Source: Pseudomonas sp. StFLB209
GTDB taxonomy: Bacteria; Pseudomonadota; Gammaproteobacteria; Pseudomonadales; Pseudomonadaceae
Assembly: GCF_000829415.1 (NCBI RefSeq)
Contig: NZ_AP014637.1
Coordinates: 3,489,001 to 3,553,000 of the forward strand
DNA: 64,000 nucleotides
Direction: 5' to 3'
Part shown: positions 27,070-36,654 of the stretch, one piece after another
Numbering within the stretch: the stretch's first letter is position 1
How the letters are laid out: each line of letters begins with the position of its first letter
Notes under the pieces: model-generated
What the model was told of the DNA's origin: nothing
Databases searched by the model: none
What the model saw: the letters and a program-made list of their open reading frames with translations, nothing else
Translations under genes and position numbers: made by a program

Positions 27070-28902
27070 TCAATCCACCCCCACAAACCCGCCCGTCTGG
27101 TGCTGCCACAACCGCGCATACAGCCCGCCCTTGGCCAGCAGCTCGGCATGGTTGCCGATCTCGACAATCCGCCCCTTATCCAGCACCACCAGGCGGTCCA
27201 TCCGTGCGATGGTCGACAAGCGGTGGGCAATGGCGATCACGGTCTTGCCCTGCATCAGGGTTTCCAGGCTCTCCTGAATCGCCGCCTCAACCTCCGAGTC
27301 CAGCGCCGAGGTGGCTTCGTCCATAATCAGAATCGGCGCATCCTTGAGCAGCACCCGGGTAATCGCAATGCGTTGACGCTGGCCGCCAGACAGCTTGACG
27401 CCGCGTTCACCCACATGCGCGTCGAAGCCGGTACGCCCCTCGGCATCGGACAGCAACGGGATGAATTCATCAGCCTTGGCGCGGTGCACCGCTTCCCAGA
27501 GTTGCTCATCCGTGGCGCCGGGATTGCCGTACAGCAGGTTGTCGCGGATCGAACGGTGCAGCAGCGAGGTGTCCTGAGTGATCATGCCGATCTGCGCACG
27601 CAGGCTCTCCTGAGTCACCTCGCAAATGTCCTGGCCGTCGATCAGGATGCGCCCGCTTTGTACGTCATACAGACGCAGTAACAGATTGACCAGGGTCGAT
27701 TTGCCCGCACCGGACGGGCCGATCAGGCCAATCTTCTCGCCGGGCCTGATGTCCAGATCCAGGCCATGGAGGATGCCCCGGCCGTTGCCATAGTGAAAAT
27801 CGACCGCAGCGAACTTCACGCCGCCCTGGCCAATCTGCAGTTGCCGGGCATCCGGGCGATCGGTGACCGCCACCGGTTGCGAGATGCTTTCCAGACCATC
27901 CTGCACGGTGCCGATGTTCTCGAAAATGCCATTGACCACCCACATGATCCAGCCCGACATATTGACGATACGGATCACCAGGCCCGTGGCCAGAGCGATG
28001 GCCCCCATGCTGATCAGCGACTGGGTCCACAGCCACAATGCCAGACCGGTAGTACCGACGATCAACAGGCCGTTCATGCCAGTGATGGTCACGTTCATGG
28101 CCGTCAGTACGCGGCCGGCCAGTTGGACCTTCTCGGTGTTCTCGCGGATCGCTTCCTGGGCGTAGCGCTGTTCGTGATTGGTATGGGCGAACAGCTTGAG
28201 GGTGGTGATGTTGGTGTAGCCATCGACGATACGCCCCATCAGTCTGGAGCGGGCATCGGAAGCTTCCACTGAACGCTGTTTGACCCTCGGCACGAAGTAC
28301 CGCAGCGCCAGGACATAGGCAGCGATCCACAGCACCAGCGGGATCACCAGCCGCCAGTCGGCTTCGGCAAACAGCACCAGCGCGCTGATCGAGTAGATCA
28401 GCACGTGCCACAGTGCGTCCATGGCCTGCACCGCCGAATCGCGCAGCGAGTTGCCGGTCTGCATGATGCGTTGGGCGATACGCCCGGCAAAGTCGTTCTG
28501 GAAGAAGTTGATGCTCTGCTTGAGCACATAGCGGTGGTTCTGCCAGCGGATCATGCTGGTCATGCCGGGGCTGATGGTCTGGTGCACCAACAGGTCATGG
28601 AGGGCGACAAAGATCGGTCGCAGCAGCAGGGTGACCACCACCATCCAGAGCAGTTCGTTACGGTGTACGCTGAAAAACTCGCCAGGCGCGGTGGTCTGTG
28701 CCAGGTCGATGATCCTGCTCAGGTAGCTGAACAGCGCCACTTCGATCAGCGAAACCACCAGGCCGACGACCAGCAGGGCGGCGAAGCTGGGCCAGACCTG
28801 GCGCAGGTAGTGCAGATAGAAGGGCAGAACCCGATTGGGCGGTGCGGCACCGGGATCGTCCCGGAAGATGTCGATTAATTGCTCGAAACGACGATAAAGC
28901 AT
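27070..28902 (-). CDS. ABC exporter, fused permease-ATPase
   Basis: 610-residue half-transporter of the MsbA/MdlB type: an N-terminal six-helix domain (about residues 30-330) and a C-terminal ATPase. The ATPase has Walker A GPSGAGKST, Q-loop 'MITQDTSLLHRSI', signature LSGGQRQR, Walker B 'ILIMDEATSALDSE' and H-loop 'IAHRLSTI'. It should work as a homodimer exporting a lipid, drug or peptide; the substrate is not evident. A perfect 8-bp GC hairpin (28961-28980) lies between it and ppiA upstream. Confidence 0.93.
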   Translation of the reverse strand: MLYRRFEQLIDIFRDDPGAAPPNRVLPFYLHYLRQVWPSFAALLVVGLVVSLIEVALFSYLSRIIDLAQTTAPGEFFSVHRNELLWMVVVTLLLRPIFVALHDLLVHQTISPGMTSMIRWQNHRYVLKQSINFFQNDFAGRIAQRIMQTGNSLRDSAVQAMDALWHVLIYSISALVLFAEADWRLVIPLVLWIAAYVLALRYFVPRVKQRSVEASDARSRLMGRIVDGYTNITTLKLFAHTNHEQRYAQEAIRENTEKVQLAGRVLTAMNVTITGMNGLLIVGTTGLALWLWTQSLISMGAIALATGLVIRIVNMSGWIMWVVNGIFENIGTVQDGLESISQPVAVTDRPDARQLQIGQGGVKFAAVDFHYGNGRGILHGLDLDIRPGEKIGLIGPSGAGKSTLVNLLLRLYDVQSGRILIDGQDICEVTQESLRAQIGMITQDTSLLHRSIRDNLLYGNPGATDEQLWEAVHRAKADEFIPLLSDAEGRTGFDAHVGERGVKLSGGQRQRIAITRVLLKDAPILIMDEATSALDSEVEAAIQESLETLMQGKTVIAIAHRLSTIARMDRLVVLDKGRIVEIGNHAELLAKGGLYARLWQHQTGGFVGVD

Positions 28903-28990
28903 GGGGTCTGATTCCCGCCGGCAGCGGGCTCTCCTTGAGGGTGGGAAGCGGTCCCGTCCGGCCTGCCCCGCAGGGCAGGCTGGCCCCCGA

Positions 28991-29557
28991 TCACTCCACG
29001 CGCTTGGCGGACTTGATCAGGATCGGGTCGACAGGCACGTTCTGCATGCCTTTCTGGTTGGCGGTACGGGCATTGACGATCTGGTCGACCACGTCCATGC
29101 CTTTGACTACCTTGCCGAACACCGCGTAACCGAAGTCACGCACACCGTGGTCGAGCATGGCGTTGTCATTGGTGTTGATAAAGAACTGGCTGGTGGCCGA
29201 GTTCACGCTGCTGGTGCGGGCCATGGCAATGGTGCCGCGTACGTTGTGCAGGCCGTTGTCGGCTTCGTTCTTGATCGCCGCCTGGGTCGACTTCTGGCTC
29301 AGTTGCTGGGTGAAACCACCGCCCTGAATCATGAAGCCGGGAATCACCCGGTGGAAAACCGTGTTGCTGTAAAAATTGCTGTCGACGTAACTCAGAAAGT
29401 TCTTGGTGCTGATCGGCGCTTTGTCGTCGGCCAATTCCAGTTCGATCTGGCCGAAGCTGGTGTCGAGCACCACGTGCGTCCTCTTGGCTGGCTCGGCTGC
29501 CATCAGGTTGGCCGAGAACATCACGGTGCAGGCGGCGAGGGCGAGAGTCTTGAACAT
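28991..29557 (-). CDS. ppiA: Periplasmic peptidyl-prolyl isomerase (cyclophilin A)
   Basis: 188 residues: a signal peptide ending A-N-L-M-A followed by a complete bacterial cyclophilin domain with '[15 protein letters not shown]' and '[10 protein letters not shown]'. It speeds cis-trans isomerisation at prolines during folding in the periplasm. I use ATG 29557, which opens the signal peptide; an in-frame codon at 29605 lies upstream. It precedes the ABC exporter on the same strand at about 90 bp; a functional link is not obvious. Confidence 0.95.
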   Translation of the reverse strand: MFKTLALAACTVMFSANLMAAEPAKRTHVVLDTSFGQIELELADDKAPISTKNFLSYVDSNFYSNTVFHRVIPGFMIQGGGFTQQLSQKSTQAAIKNEADNGLHNVRGTIAMARTSSVNSATSQFFINTNDNAMLDHGVRDFGYAVFGKVVKGMDVVDQIVNARTANQKGMQNVPVDPILIKSAKRVE

Positions 29558-29644
29558 AATGCAGTGAGTCCTTCGGTGGTGGTTGCGACTGAGGTCGGCT
29601 AGCAAACCACAGCTAGCCAGGTAAACACCAGTGCGAGCCTTGCC

Positions 29645-30433
29645 TCAGACTTCCTGTGCGGCAATGAATTGCAGCAGGGTACGGTTGAATGCCTCGGGCT
29701 GATCCAGCGGTGTGGCATGCCGGGAGTTTTCGATGACCACCAGCCGGGCATTGCGGATCAGCTTCACGTAAGCCTGCTTGACTGCCACCGGGGTGTAATC
29801 ACGGTCGCCGCTGATCACCAGGGTCGGGCAGTTGATGCGCGACAAGCGTTCCTGCACGCCCCAGCCAACAATCGCGTCAAAACTGGCCAGGTAGGCGCGC
29901 TTGTCGTTGCGTGCCCAACGCTCGGCAATCTTGCGCCGCAGATCGGCCTGGTCAGGGCGCGGGAACAGCAGTTTGCCCAGCGCCTGGCCGAGGGCCTGCA
30001 TGCTCAGCAGGCGTGCCAGGCTCCAGCGCTTGAACCACTGCCACACCTCATTGGCGCTGCGCACTTTGACCTGCGGGCCGCTGTTGACGATGCACAGGCT
30101 TCTAAGCCATTGCGGATGATCCACTGCCAGTTGAAAGCCGATCATGCCGCCCATCGACAGGCCCACCACATGCACCGGTTCCAGGTGCAGGTGCTCGATC
30201 AGGGCTTCGACATCGGCGCTGAAGCCCTTGATGCTGTAACGCTCGCGGGGTTTGTCGGAGCGGCCGTGACCGCGAATGTCCAGGGTGATGACCCGGTGCT
30301 GGGCGGCCAGCGCCGGGATCTGGTATTCCCAGTCCAGGCCGCTGGAGCCCAGACCGTGAAGCAGCAGCACCGGGCTGCCCTGGCCGTACTCCTCGTAGTG
30401 CAGTGGACAACCGTCGTGTTCAAAAAAGGCCAT
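29645..30433 (-). CDS. Alpha/beta hydrolase
   Basis: 262 residues of the Abhydrolase_1 fold: 'LLLHGLGSSGLDWEYQIP' oxyanion region, nucleophile elbow G-L-S-M-G-G (about residue 96), acid in 'ISGDRDYTPV' and His in 'SRHATPLDQPEAF'. It resembles 3-oxoadipate enol-lactonase-like esterases, though no pca genes are nearby, so I assign no substrate. It is 12 bp downstream of the LysR gene on the same strand and probably co-transcribed with it. Confidence 0.88.
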   Translation of the reverse strand: MAFFEHDGCPLHYEEYGQGSPVLLLHGLGSSGLDWEYQIPALAAQHRVITLDIRGHGRSDKPRERYSIKGFSADVEALIEHLHLEPVHVVGLSMGGMIGFQLAVDHPQWLRSLCIVNSGPQVKVRSANEVWQWFKRWSLARLLSMQALGQALGKLLFPRPDQADLRRKIAERWARNDKRAYLASFDAIVGWGVQERLSRINCPTLVISGDRDYTPVAVKQAYVKLIRNARLVVIENSRHATPLDQPEAFNRTLLQFIAAQEV

Positions 30434-30445
30434 GCGTGACTCCTG

Positions 30446-31369
30446 TCAGGCTTGGGGTGGGGCCGCGAATGGCGCATCCAGCGGCGCGGTATCAAAGGTA
30501 CGGATCAACTCGATCAGAATTTGCGTTGCCGGACCCAGCGGTTTGTCTTTGGAAGAATAAAGATAGAACGCCGGGTTGCGATTGCCGCCTTTATCCAGCG
30601 GCAGCAGTTTGAGGACGCCTTCACGCAGTTCACGCTGGATCATGTGCCGGGGCAGCCAGGCAAAGCCCAGACCGCTGCTGACGAAGGTCGTTGCCGTTCC
30701 CAGGCTGCCGACGGTCCAGCGCTGTTCGGCGCCCAGCCAGCCGACGTCACGTGGCTGCTGGCGGCCCGAGTCGCGGATCACCACTTGTAACTGGCTTTCC
30801 AGGTCCTGAAAGGTCAGCTCGCGATTGGCCTGATGCAGCGGGTGTTCAGGGTGCGCCACGGCAACGAATTCGACCCGGCTCATTTCCGTGCCGAGATAAC
30901 CGGGAATGCTCAGCGCGCTGATCGCCAGGTCTGCGACCCCTTCGAGCAGCACTTCTTCGACCCCGGACAACACCTCTTCACGCAGGCGCACCCGGCAGCC
31001 GCGGCTTTGCGGCATGAATGCGCTCAGCACGCGGACAATCCGTGCGGTGGGGTAGGCCGCATCGACCACCAGCCGTACTTCGGCTTCCCAGCCCTGCTCC
31101 ATGTGGTAAGCGAGGTCTTCCAGCTGACTGGCCTGCTTGACCAGTTGCCGTGAGCGGCGCAGCAGCACACCGCCGGCCTCGGTGAGCACGGCCTTGCGCC
31201 CGTCGATACGCAGTAGCGGCACGCCCAGTTGCTCCTGCATGCGCGCCACGGTGTAGCTCACCGACGATTGCGAGCGGTGCATGGCTTCTGCTGCCTGGGC
31301 GAAGCCGCCGTGGTCGACCACAGCTTGCAGGGTGCGCCATTGATCAAGAGTGACGCGGGGGGCTTTCAT
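30446..31369 (-). CDS. LysR-family transcriptional regulator
   Basis: 307 residues: an N-terminal winged helix-turn-helix ('GGFAQAAEAMHRSQSSVSYTVARMQEQLG', family hallmark at residues 18-46) and a C-terminal LysR substrate-binding domain. The hydrolase gene follows closely, so it may control it. Upstream lie a short dyad (GTCCGGT...ACCGGGAC, 31391-31409) and then the 146-bp repeat. The inducer is unknown. Confidence 0.92.
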   Translation of the reverse strand: MKAPRVTLDQWRTLQAVVDHGGFAQAAEAMHRSQSSVSYTVARMQEQLGVPLLRIDGRKAVLTEAGGVLLRRSRQLVKQASQLEDLAYHMEQGWEAEVRLVVDAAYPTARIVRVLSAFMPQSRGCRVRLREEVLSGVEEVLLEGVADLAISALSIPGYLGTEMSRVEFVAVAHPEHPLHQANRELTFQDLESQLQVVIRDSGRQQPRDVGWLGAEQRWTVGSLGTATTFVSSGLGFAWLPRHMIQRELREGVLKLLPLDKGGNRNPAFYLYSSKDKPLGPATQILIELIRTFDTAPLDAPFAAPPQA

Positions 31370-31410
31370 CGGCTGTTGCTCCTGTTTATTGTCCGGTCAT
31401 CACCGGGACA

Positions 31411-31556
31411 CCTCTAAAAACTACCTGCGTGGCCATCGCGTTGTTGAAATCAGGCTCGTGCGCGAGTCCGATCAAAATGCTCATTTACAACATGTAAACT
31501 CCGCTTTCTCGCCTGATTTCGCCTAGCGCTGACTGCCTCGCCTACGTTTTTAGAGG
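31411..31556. repeat. 146-bp nested-palindrome repeat, MITE-like
   Basis: The element is bounded by 11-bp perfect terminal inverted repeats, CCTCTAAAAAC (31411-31421) and GTTTTTAGAGG (31546-31556). Inside is a second perfect pair, AAATCAGGC (31447-31455) and GCCTGATTT (31511-31519), and at the centre TTTACAACATGTAAA. The three nested arms predict one long folded structure. It contains no gene. The character is that of a non-autonomous mobile repeat; I have the impression of similar sequences elsewhere in Pseudomonas but cannot verify it. Confidence 0.7.
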
Positions 31557-31581
31557 CACCCCTGAGTAAGGAGACTGCCCG

Positions 31582-31899
31582 ATGAACCGAATCTGTTGCG
31601 TTGTGCTGGCCATGCTGCCGACTGCCGCGCTGGCCTATCCCATCGAAGTGCAGAAAAGCACGCCCGGGGTGCAGGTCGATTACCGCAGCCACGACACCTA
31701 CCACGACACCGGGTCGCTGACCCTGGACAACTATGGCCAGGTCGACGCGCGTTGCCGGGTGGAATTCATCAATGGCCCGGAAGCGCCGCGTGTCCGCCGT
31801 GTCGAGGTCAAGGCCGGGCAAAGTCTCAACGTGGTGTCGAAATTCAATCGCAGCATCATCAAGCTGCGGGTCAAGCTGGAATGCGAACCGGCAGCGTAA
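31582..31899 (+). CDS. Small secreted hypothetical protein
   Basis: 105 residues with a signal peptide (cleavage after T-A-A-L-A), then about 85 residues of beta-rich sequence (VQVDYRSHDTYHDTGSLTL, VEVKAGQSLNVVSKF) with two cysteines that could pair. It looks like a small periplasmic immunoglobulin-like domain and is common in Pseudomonas as a hypothetical. ATG 31582 is preceded by AAGGAG. Confidence 0.72.
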   Translation: MNRICCVVLAMLPTAALAYPIEVQKSTPGVQVDYRSHDTYHDTGSLTLDNYGQVDARCRVEFINGPEAPRVRRVEVKAGQSLNVVSKFNRSIIKLRVKLECEPAA

Positions 31900-32014
31900 A
31901 GCAATCAAGCAAAATATTCGATTGGTCGTAGCAATTTTTTGCGCTTTTTAACGGATGAGTCGATGATTAAGCTGTGCTCCATCACATCAAATATGACTTC
32001 AAGGAGCACAAACC

Positions 32015-32614
32015 ATGTCTCGCGTACTGATCATCGAAAGCAGCGCTCGCCAGGAAGGCTCGGTATCCCGCCAGTTGACCCGGCAGTTCATCGAGCAATG
32101 GAAGGCCGCCCACCCACAGGACGCTATCAGCGTCCGTGACCTGGCCGTCGAGCCAGCGCCACACCTGGACGCCACCTTGCTCGGTGGCTGGATGAAGCCC
32201 GATGATCAGCGTGATGCCAGCGAGCAGGCCGCCCTTGAGCGCTCCAACCTGCTGACTGATGAATTGGTCGCTGCCGATGTACTGGTGCTTGCCGCACCGA
32301 TGTACAACTTCGCCATCCCCAGCACCCTGAAAGCCTGGTTCGACCATGTGTTGCGTGCCGGTGTGACCTTCAAATACGGCGAGACCGGCCCGCAGGGTCT
32401 GCTGACCGGCAAACGCGCTGTGGTCCTCACCGCCCGTGGTGGCCTGTACACCGGCGGCGCCATGGACCATCAGGAACCCTACCTGCGCCAGGTGCTGGGC
32501 TTCATCGGCATCCATGAAGTGACGTTCATCCACGCCGAAGGTTTGAACATGGGTGGTGAGTTCAGCGAAAAAGGCTTGAACCAGGCACTGGCCAAGCTGG
32601 CCGAAGTGGCCTGA
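32015..32614 (+). CDS. azoR: FMN-dependent NADH-azoreductase
   Basis: 199-residue flavodoxin-like quinone/azo reductase. Hallmarks are the N-terminal 'IIESSARQEGSVSRQL' phosphate-binding loop for FMN, 'APMYNFAIPSTLKAWFDHV' and 'TARGGLY' near residue 140. It reduces quinones and azo dyes with NADH through FMN as a homodimer. The ATG has AAGGAG 10 nt upstream. Single gene, followed by a REP unit. Confidence 0.95.
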   Translation: MSRVLIIESSARQEGSVSRQLTRQFIEQWKAAHPQDAISVRDLAVEPAPHLDATLLGGWMKPDDQRDASEQAALERSNLLTDELVAADVLVLAAPMYNFAIPSTLKAWFDHVLRAGVTFKYGETGPQGLLTGKRAVVLTARGGLYTGGAMDHQEPYLRQVLGFIGIHEVTFIHAEGLNMGGEFSEKGLNQALAKLAEVA

Positions 32615-32647
32615 TACCACGCTGTCATACCGCCAACAAGGAGCCTC

Positions 32648-32698
32648 TGTAGGAGCAGCTTCAGCTGCGAAGCTTTCACAGGCTTTCGCGGCTGATGC
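32648..32698. repeat. REP unit after azoR
   Basis: TGTAGGAGCAGCTTCAGCTGCGAAGC followed by TTTCGCGGCTGATGC: a REP palindrome with a diverged partner, located between azoR and the EamA gene. Confidence 0.7.
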
Positions 32699-32798
32699 GG
32701 ATCACCGCCCGCCGCTGCTACATGGCTCACGTTGGTGCTCGTCTGGACAGTGCCTCGCCTGACCCGCTATGGTCGCCACCGGTCTACAAGGGGCAATC

Positions 32799-33668
32799 AT
32801 GGGTTATCTATTTACCGTCGCGCTGATTCAGGCGCTCTCTTTCAGCCTGATCGGTGTGTATCTGGCCGGGCATGTCGACAGCTATGTCGCCGTGCTGATC
32901 CGCGTGCTGCTGGCCGGGCTGGTGTTCATCCCGCTGACCCGCTGGCGCCAGGTCGAACCGGGCTTCATGCGCGGCATGCTGCTGATCGGTGCCCTGCAGT
33001 TCGGCATTACCTACGTATGCCTGTACCTGAGTTTCAGGGTGTTGACGGTGCCGGAAGTGTTGCTGTTCACCATCCTGACCCCGTTGCATGTGACCCTGAT
33101 CGAAGATGCCCTGAACCGGCGTTTCAACCCTTGGGCATTGTTGGCCGCACTGGTTGCGGTATTGGGGGCCGGGGTCATTCGCTACGACGGCCTGGACGGC
33201 GAATTTTTCGGCGGTTTTCTACTGCTGCAATTGGCCAACTTCACCTATGCCGCCGGGCAGGTGCTGTACAAGCATCTGGTCGCTCGTTACCCCAGTGATC
33301 TGCCCGATTACCGGCGCTTCGGCTATTTCTTTGTCGGCGCACTGCTGGTAGTGCTGCCGGCCTGCCTGGCGTTCGGCAATCTGCAAAAGCTGCCCGATGC
33401 GGGGCAGCAATGGTGGGTGCTGGTGTTCCTTGGCCTGTGTTCCACGGCGCTGGCCATGTACTGGTGGAACAAAGGCGCGTGCCTGGTGCCGGTTGCCAGC
33501 CTGGCAGCGATGGGCAATCTGCATGTGCCGCTGGGGCTGTTGATTAACCTGCTGATCTGGAATCAGGACCAGGACTACACCCGGTTACTGATCGGCGGCG
33601 GGGTGATCATTGCCTCGGTATGGCTCAGCCGTCTGGGCAGCCGTCGCGAGCCGTCAGCGCTCAGGTGA
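32799..33668 (+). CDS. EamA/DMT-family transporter
   Basis: 289-residue inner-membrane protein with ten predicted helices in two EamA repeats, typical of the drug/metabolite transporter superfamily (exporters of amino acids or metabolites). I start at ATG 32799, which has AAGGGG before it and opens the first helix; an in-frame GTG/ATG region at 32769 lacks a ribosome site. No neighbouring gene indicates the substrate. Confidence 0.88.
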   Translation: MGYLFTVALIQALSFSLIGVYLAGHVDSYVAVLIRVLLAGLVFIPLTRWRQVEPGFMRGMLLIGALQFGITYVCLYLSFRVLTVPEVLLFTILTPLHVTLIEDALNRRFNPWALLAALVAVLGAGVIRYDGLDGEFFGGFLLLQLANFTYAAGQVLYKHLVARYPSDLPDYRRFGYFFVGALLVVLPACLAFGNLQKLPDAGQQWWVLVFLGLCSTALAMYWWNKGACLVPVASLAAMGNLHVPLGLLINLLIWNQDQDYTRLLIGGGVIIASVWLSRLGSRREPSALR

Positions 33669-33857
33669 CGGCTTTGCGCCGTCAAATAAATAGCGGGTTT
33701 GAGGGCGAGAAGACGTTTGGTCGGCGTGGAGTCAAAAATTTGTGGCGGGGTTGATGTGCGTCAACTGGCCACTATGGCGAGCAGGTAGAACGTCGGCCTG
33801 CGCCGCGCTGCCTGATGGGTAGGGAGGCTCTGAAATCCCTGTCTCAAGGAACGCCTC

Positions 33858-35438
33858 ATGCCCTCTGAACTGCCAGCCGGCGGCCGTCATATCGAACTTG
33901 CTGCCGACGCCAATATTCTTTCCACCACCAATGGCAAAAGCCGTATCAGCTATGTGAATGGCGAATTCGTCGAGATCAGTGGCTTCACCGAAGCAGAACT
34001 GCTCGGGCAGCCGCACAACATCGTGCGGCACCCGGACATGCCCGCGCCGGTGTTCAAACACATGTGGCAAACCCTGGGCAGTGGCCGCTCATGGATGGGA
34101 CTGGTCAAGAACCGCTGCAAGAACGGCGACTATTACTGGGTCAGTGCCTATGTGACGCCGATCCTGCGTAATGGCCAGATCGTCGAATACCAGTCGGTGC
34201 GCAGCAAGCCTGAAACCGCGCACTGGCAAGCTGCCGAGCGGCTGTATGAGCGGTTGCGCAATGGACCGGTGGTGCTGCGTGCAGGCGGTTTTCGCCGTCG
34301 CTCAATGGCCCGAGTGGGAGCCTTGATCGGCAGCGGGGCCGTGGCCGCAGGTTGGGCGTTGGCGTTGCCGCCCAGCAGCGTACTGGTGCTGGGCGGTCTG
34401 TGCAGTGCCTTGGCCATGCTCGGGGTGGGCAGTATTTTGAGGCCGGTGCAGCAACTGGCGCAGCACGCCCAGGCCCTGACCGATAATCCGGTCAGTCAGT
34501 TGCTCTACACCGGTCGCAGTGACGAGCTTGGCCAGATCGAATTTGCTTTGCGCATGCTACGCAACGAAACCGGCGCAGTGATCGGCCGTATCGCTGATGC
34601 CTCGCAAAAGGTCGGTGAGCAAACCCAGGGGCTGCTCGATGAAATCGATGCCGGCAATGCGTTGTCGGTGCAACAGCAGGCCGAGACCGATCAGGTGGCG
34701 GAGCTGGTCAATGCCGTGGCCAGCAGTACCCTGCAAGTGGCCGGTCATGAGCAGAGCGCCGCCACGCTGGCCAGCCAGGCCGGTGAGGCGACCCTGTGCG
34801 GGCAGCGCATCGTGGCGCGCACCTGTGAATCGATTGCCAGCCTGGAAGCGGACATCCAGCAGGCGGTCGAAGTGGTCAATCACTTGCAAAGCCATAGCAG
34901 CGAGATTGCCACGGTCCTGGATGTGATTGGTGGCATTGCCGAACAGACCAATCTATTGGCCCTCAATGCCGCCATCGAAGCGGCGCGGGCCGGTGATCAG
35001 GGCCGCGGTTTTGCGGTGGTCGCCGACGAAGTCCGCGGTCTGGCCGCGCGTACCCAGCAATCGACCATGGATATTCATCATATGATCGAGGGGTTGCGCA
35101 GCAAGGTACTGAGCGCCGTCAGCGTGATGGGCAGCAGCCGCGAACAGGCGGCGGCCAGTGTCGGCCAGGCCAGCCAGGCGACTGATGCGTTGCGCGATAT
35201 CGGTTTGCGGGTCGAAGCCATCGCCCGCATGAATGCCCAGGTGGCAGCGACCATGCACGAGCAGAGCCGCCGCACCGAGGCAATCAATCACAACATTGGC
35301 AGCATTCGCCGGGCGGCGGAGCGCAATGTCGAGGCCAGCGGCAACAACCGTGGCCGTGCCAGCCAGGTCCTGCAACTGAGCACCCGCCTGCACGGGCTGG
35401 TGCAGCAGTTTCGCAGCAGCGCCAGCCAGCGCCGCTGA
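33858..35438 (+). CDS. PAS-containing methyl-accepting chemotaxis protein (Aer-like)
   Basis: 526-residue chemoreceptor. Residues 15-120 form a PAS domain ('[24 protein letters not shown]', family hallmark), then two short hydrophobic helices (about 155-195), a HAMP-like linker and a C-terminal signalling domain with the conserved hairpin region '[20 protein letters not shown]'. It lacks a periplasmic ligand domain, so it should sense an internal signal such as redox or energy state, as Aer does with FAD. Whether FAD binds is not proven by sequence. Confidence 0.92.
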   Translation: MPSELPAGGRHIELAADANILSTTNGKSRISYVNGEFVEISGFTEAELLGQPHNIVRHPDMPAPVFKHMWQTLGSGRSWMGLVKNRCKNGDYYWVSAYVTPILRNGQIVEYQSVRSKPETAHWQAAERLYERLRNGPVVLRAGGFRRRSMARVGALIGSGAVAAGWALALPPSSVLVLGGLCSALAMLGVGSILRPVQQLAQHAQALTDNPVSQLLYTGRSDELGQIEFALRMLRNETGAVIGRIADASQKVGEQTQGLLDEIDAGNALSVQQQAETDQVAELVNAVASSTLQVAGHEQSAATLASQAGEATLCGQRIVARTCESIASLEADIQQAVEVVNHLQSHSSEIATVLDVIGGIAEQTNLLALNAAIEAARAGDQGRGFAVVADEVRGLAARTQQSTMDIHHMIEGLRSKVLSAVSVMGSSREQAAASVGQASQATDALRDIGLRVEAIARMNAQVAATMHEQSRRTEAINHNIGSIRRAAERNVEASGNNRGRASQVLQLSTRLHGLVQQFRSSASQRR

Positions 35439-35465
35439 TCGCTGGCAAGCAACCGCGCCGGTTAC

Positions 35466-36557
35466 TCAGCGATAACGCTCAAGCCAGTGGGCATACGGCG
35501 CCGGCAGGGTCCAGGAGGCGTTGTCCACGCCCAGTTCCTTGGCGGCGAAGTAGCTCCAGTGCGGGTCGGCCAGGTGCGCACGGCCCACCGAGACCAGATC
35601 CAGATGACCGGCCTTCACGGCTTCGTTGGCCAGTTGCGGGGTGCCAAAGCCCCAAGCCGAGGTCACCGCAATACCGGCTTCGCGGCGGACCCGCTCGGCA
35701 ATCGGCCCCATGAATGCCGGACCCCACGGAATGTTGGTTTCTGCAATGGTGAAGCCGACACTGACACTCAGCAGATCCAGGCCGCCGGCCTTGAACCGGC
35801 GCGCCAGCTCGATGGACTCGGTGAGGGTCTGTTCGTCACGGCCGTCGTATTCCAGCACGCCGAAACGCGCGGTCAGCGGCAGGTTCTCTGGCCACACTTC
35901 ACGCACGGCCGCCAAGGTCTCGAGCAGGAAGCGGCTGCGGTTATCGAAGCTGCCGCCGTAAGCATCCGTGCGCTGGTTGCTGTGTTCGGAGAAAAAGCTC
36001 TGGCCCAGATAGCCGTGGGCGAAGTGCAGTTCGATCCATTCAAAGCCTGCGTCACGGGCACGACGGGCGGCATCGACGAAGTCCTGCTTGACTCGCTGGA
36101 TGTCCGAGAGGGTCATCTCGCGTGGCACTTTCGGCAGGTGGTGGCCGAAAGCGATGGCCGACGGGGCAATGGTCTGCCAGCCGCGTGGATCGTTTGCTGC
36201 GATATGGTCATCACCTTCCCACGGGCGATTGGCGCTGGCCTTGCGACCGGCGTGGGCAATCTGGATGCCGGGCACGGAGCCAGCCGCCTTGATCGCTTTG
36301 ACCGCCGGAATGAATGCCTGCGCCTGCTCGTCGGTCCAGATACCGGCACAACCTGGGGTAATACGGCCTTCGGGCGCCACCGCAGTGGCTTCGACCACCA
36401 CCAGGCCGGCACCACCACGCGCCATACCGGCCAGATGCACATGGTGCCAGTCGTTAACCACGCCTTCTTCGGCGGTGTATTGGCACATCGGGGGAATGGC
36501 GATGCGATTGCGCAGGGTCACGTCTTTAAGGCTGAAGGGTTCGAACAGGGCGGTCAT
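35466..36557 (-). CDS. xenA: Xenobiotic reductase / old yellow enzyme XenA
   Basis: 363-residue FMN-dependent ene-reductase of the OYE (YqjM-like) class. Recognisable parts are 'RIAIPPMCQYTAEEG' with the Cys that tunes FMN, 'QIAHAGRKAS', 'FEWIELHFAHGYLGQSF' and 'GRAHLADPHW'. It reduces activated C=C bonds, nitro-esters and nitroaromatics. Length and sequence match P. putida XenA as I recall it. ATG 36557 is used; an in-frame codon at 36677 would add 40 residues that overlap the regulator's promoter. It is divergent from an ArsR-type repressor. Confidence 0.95.
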   Translation of the reverse strand: MTALFEPFSLKDVTLRNRIAIPPMCQYTAEEGVVNDWHHVHLAGMARGGAGLVVVEATAVAPEGRITPGCAGIWTDEQAQAFIPAVKAIKAAGSVPGIQIAHAGRKASANRPWEGDDHIAANDPRGWQTIAPSAIAFGHHLPKVPREMTLSDIQRVKQDFVDAARRARDAGFEWIELHFAHGYLGQSFFSEHSNQRTDAYGGSFDNRSRFLLETLAAVREVWPENLPLTARFGVLEYDGRDEQTLTESIELARRFKAGGLDLLSVSVGFTIAETNIPWGPAFMGPIAERVRREAGIAVTSAWGFGTPQLANEAVKAGHLDLVSVGRAHLADPHWSYFAAKELGVDNASWTLPAPYAHWLERYR

Positions 36558-36588
36558 GGAAAACTCCGTTACAGTCGGTACAATTGTT

Positions 36589-36610
36589 AATACGATAGTT
36601 CGATAGTATT
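36589..36610. promoter_or_regulatory. Imperfect dyad in xenA-arsR intergenic region
   Basis: AATACGATAGTTCGATAGTATT: outer arms AATAC/GTATT are perfect and the interior is partly symmetric and contains a CGATAGT direct repeat. It lies between two divergent genes, where an ArsR-family repressor would bind. Confidence 0.45.
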
Positions 36611-36654
36611 CGAAATATGGCGAATGTTGAAGCCCCCCGTTATGATGCCGCCCT

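Noticed and set aside
28961-28980. GCCTGCCC-CGCA-GGGCAGGC hairpin as terminator of ppiA
   Set aside because: Perfect stem but no T-run on the minus strand; more likely a plain structural element or weak REP relic.
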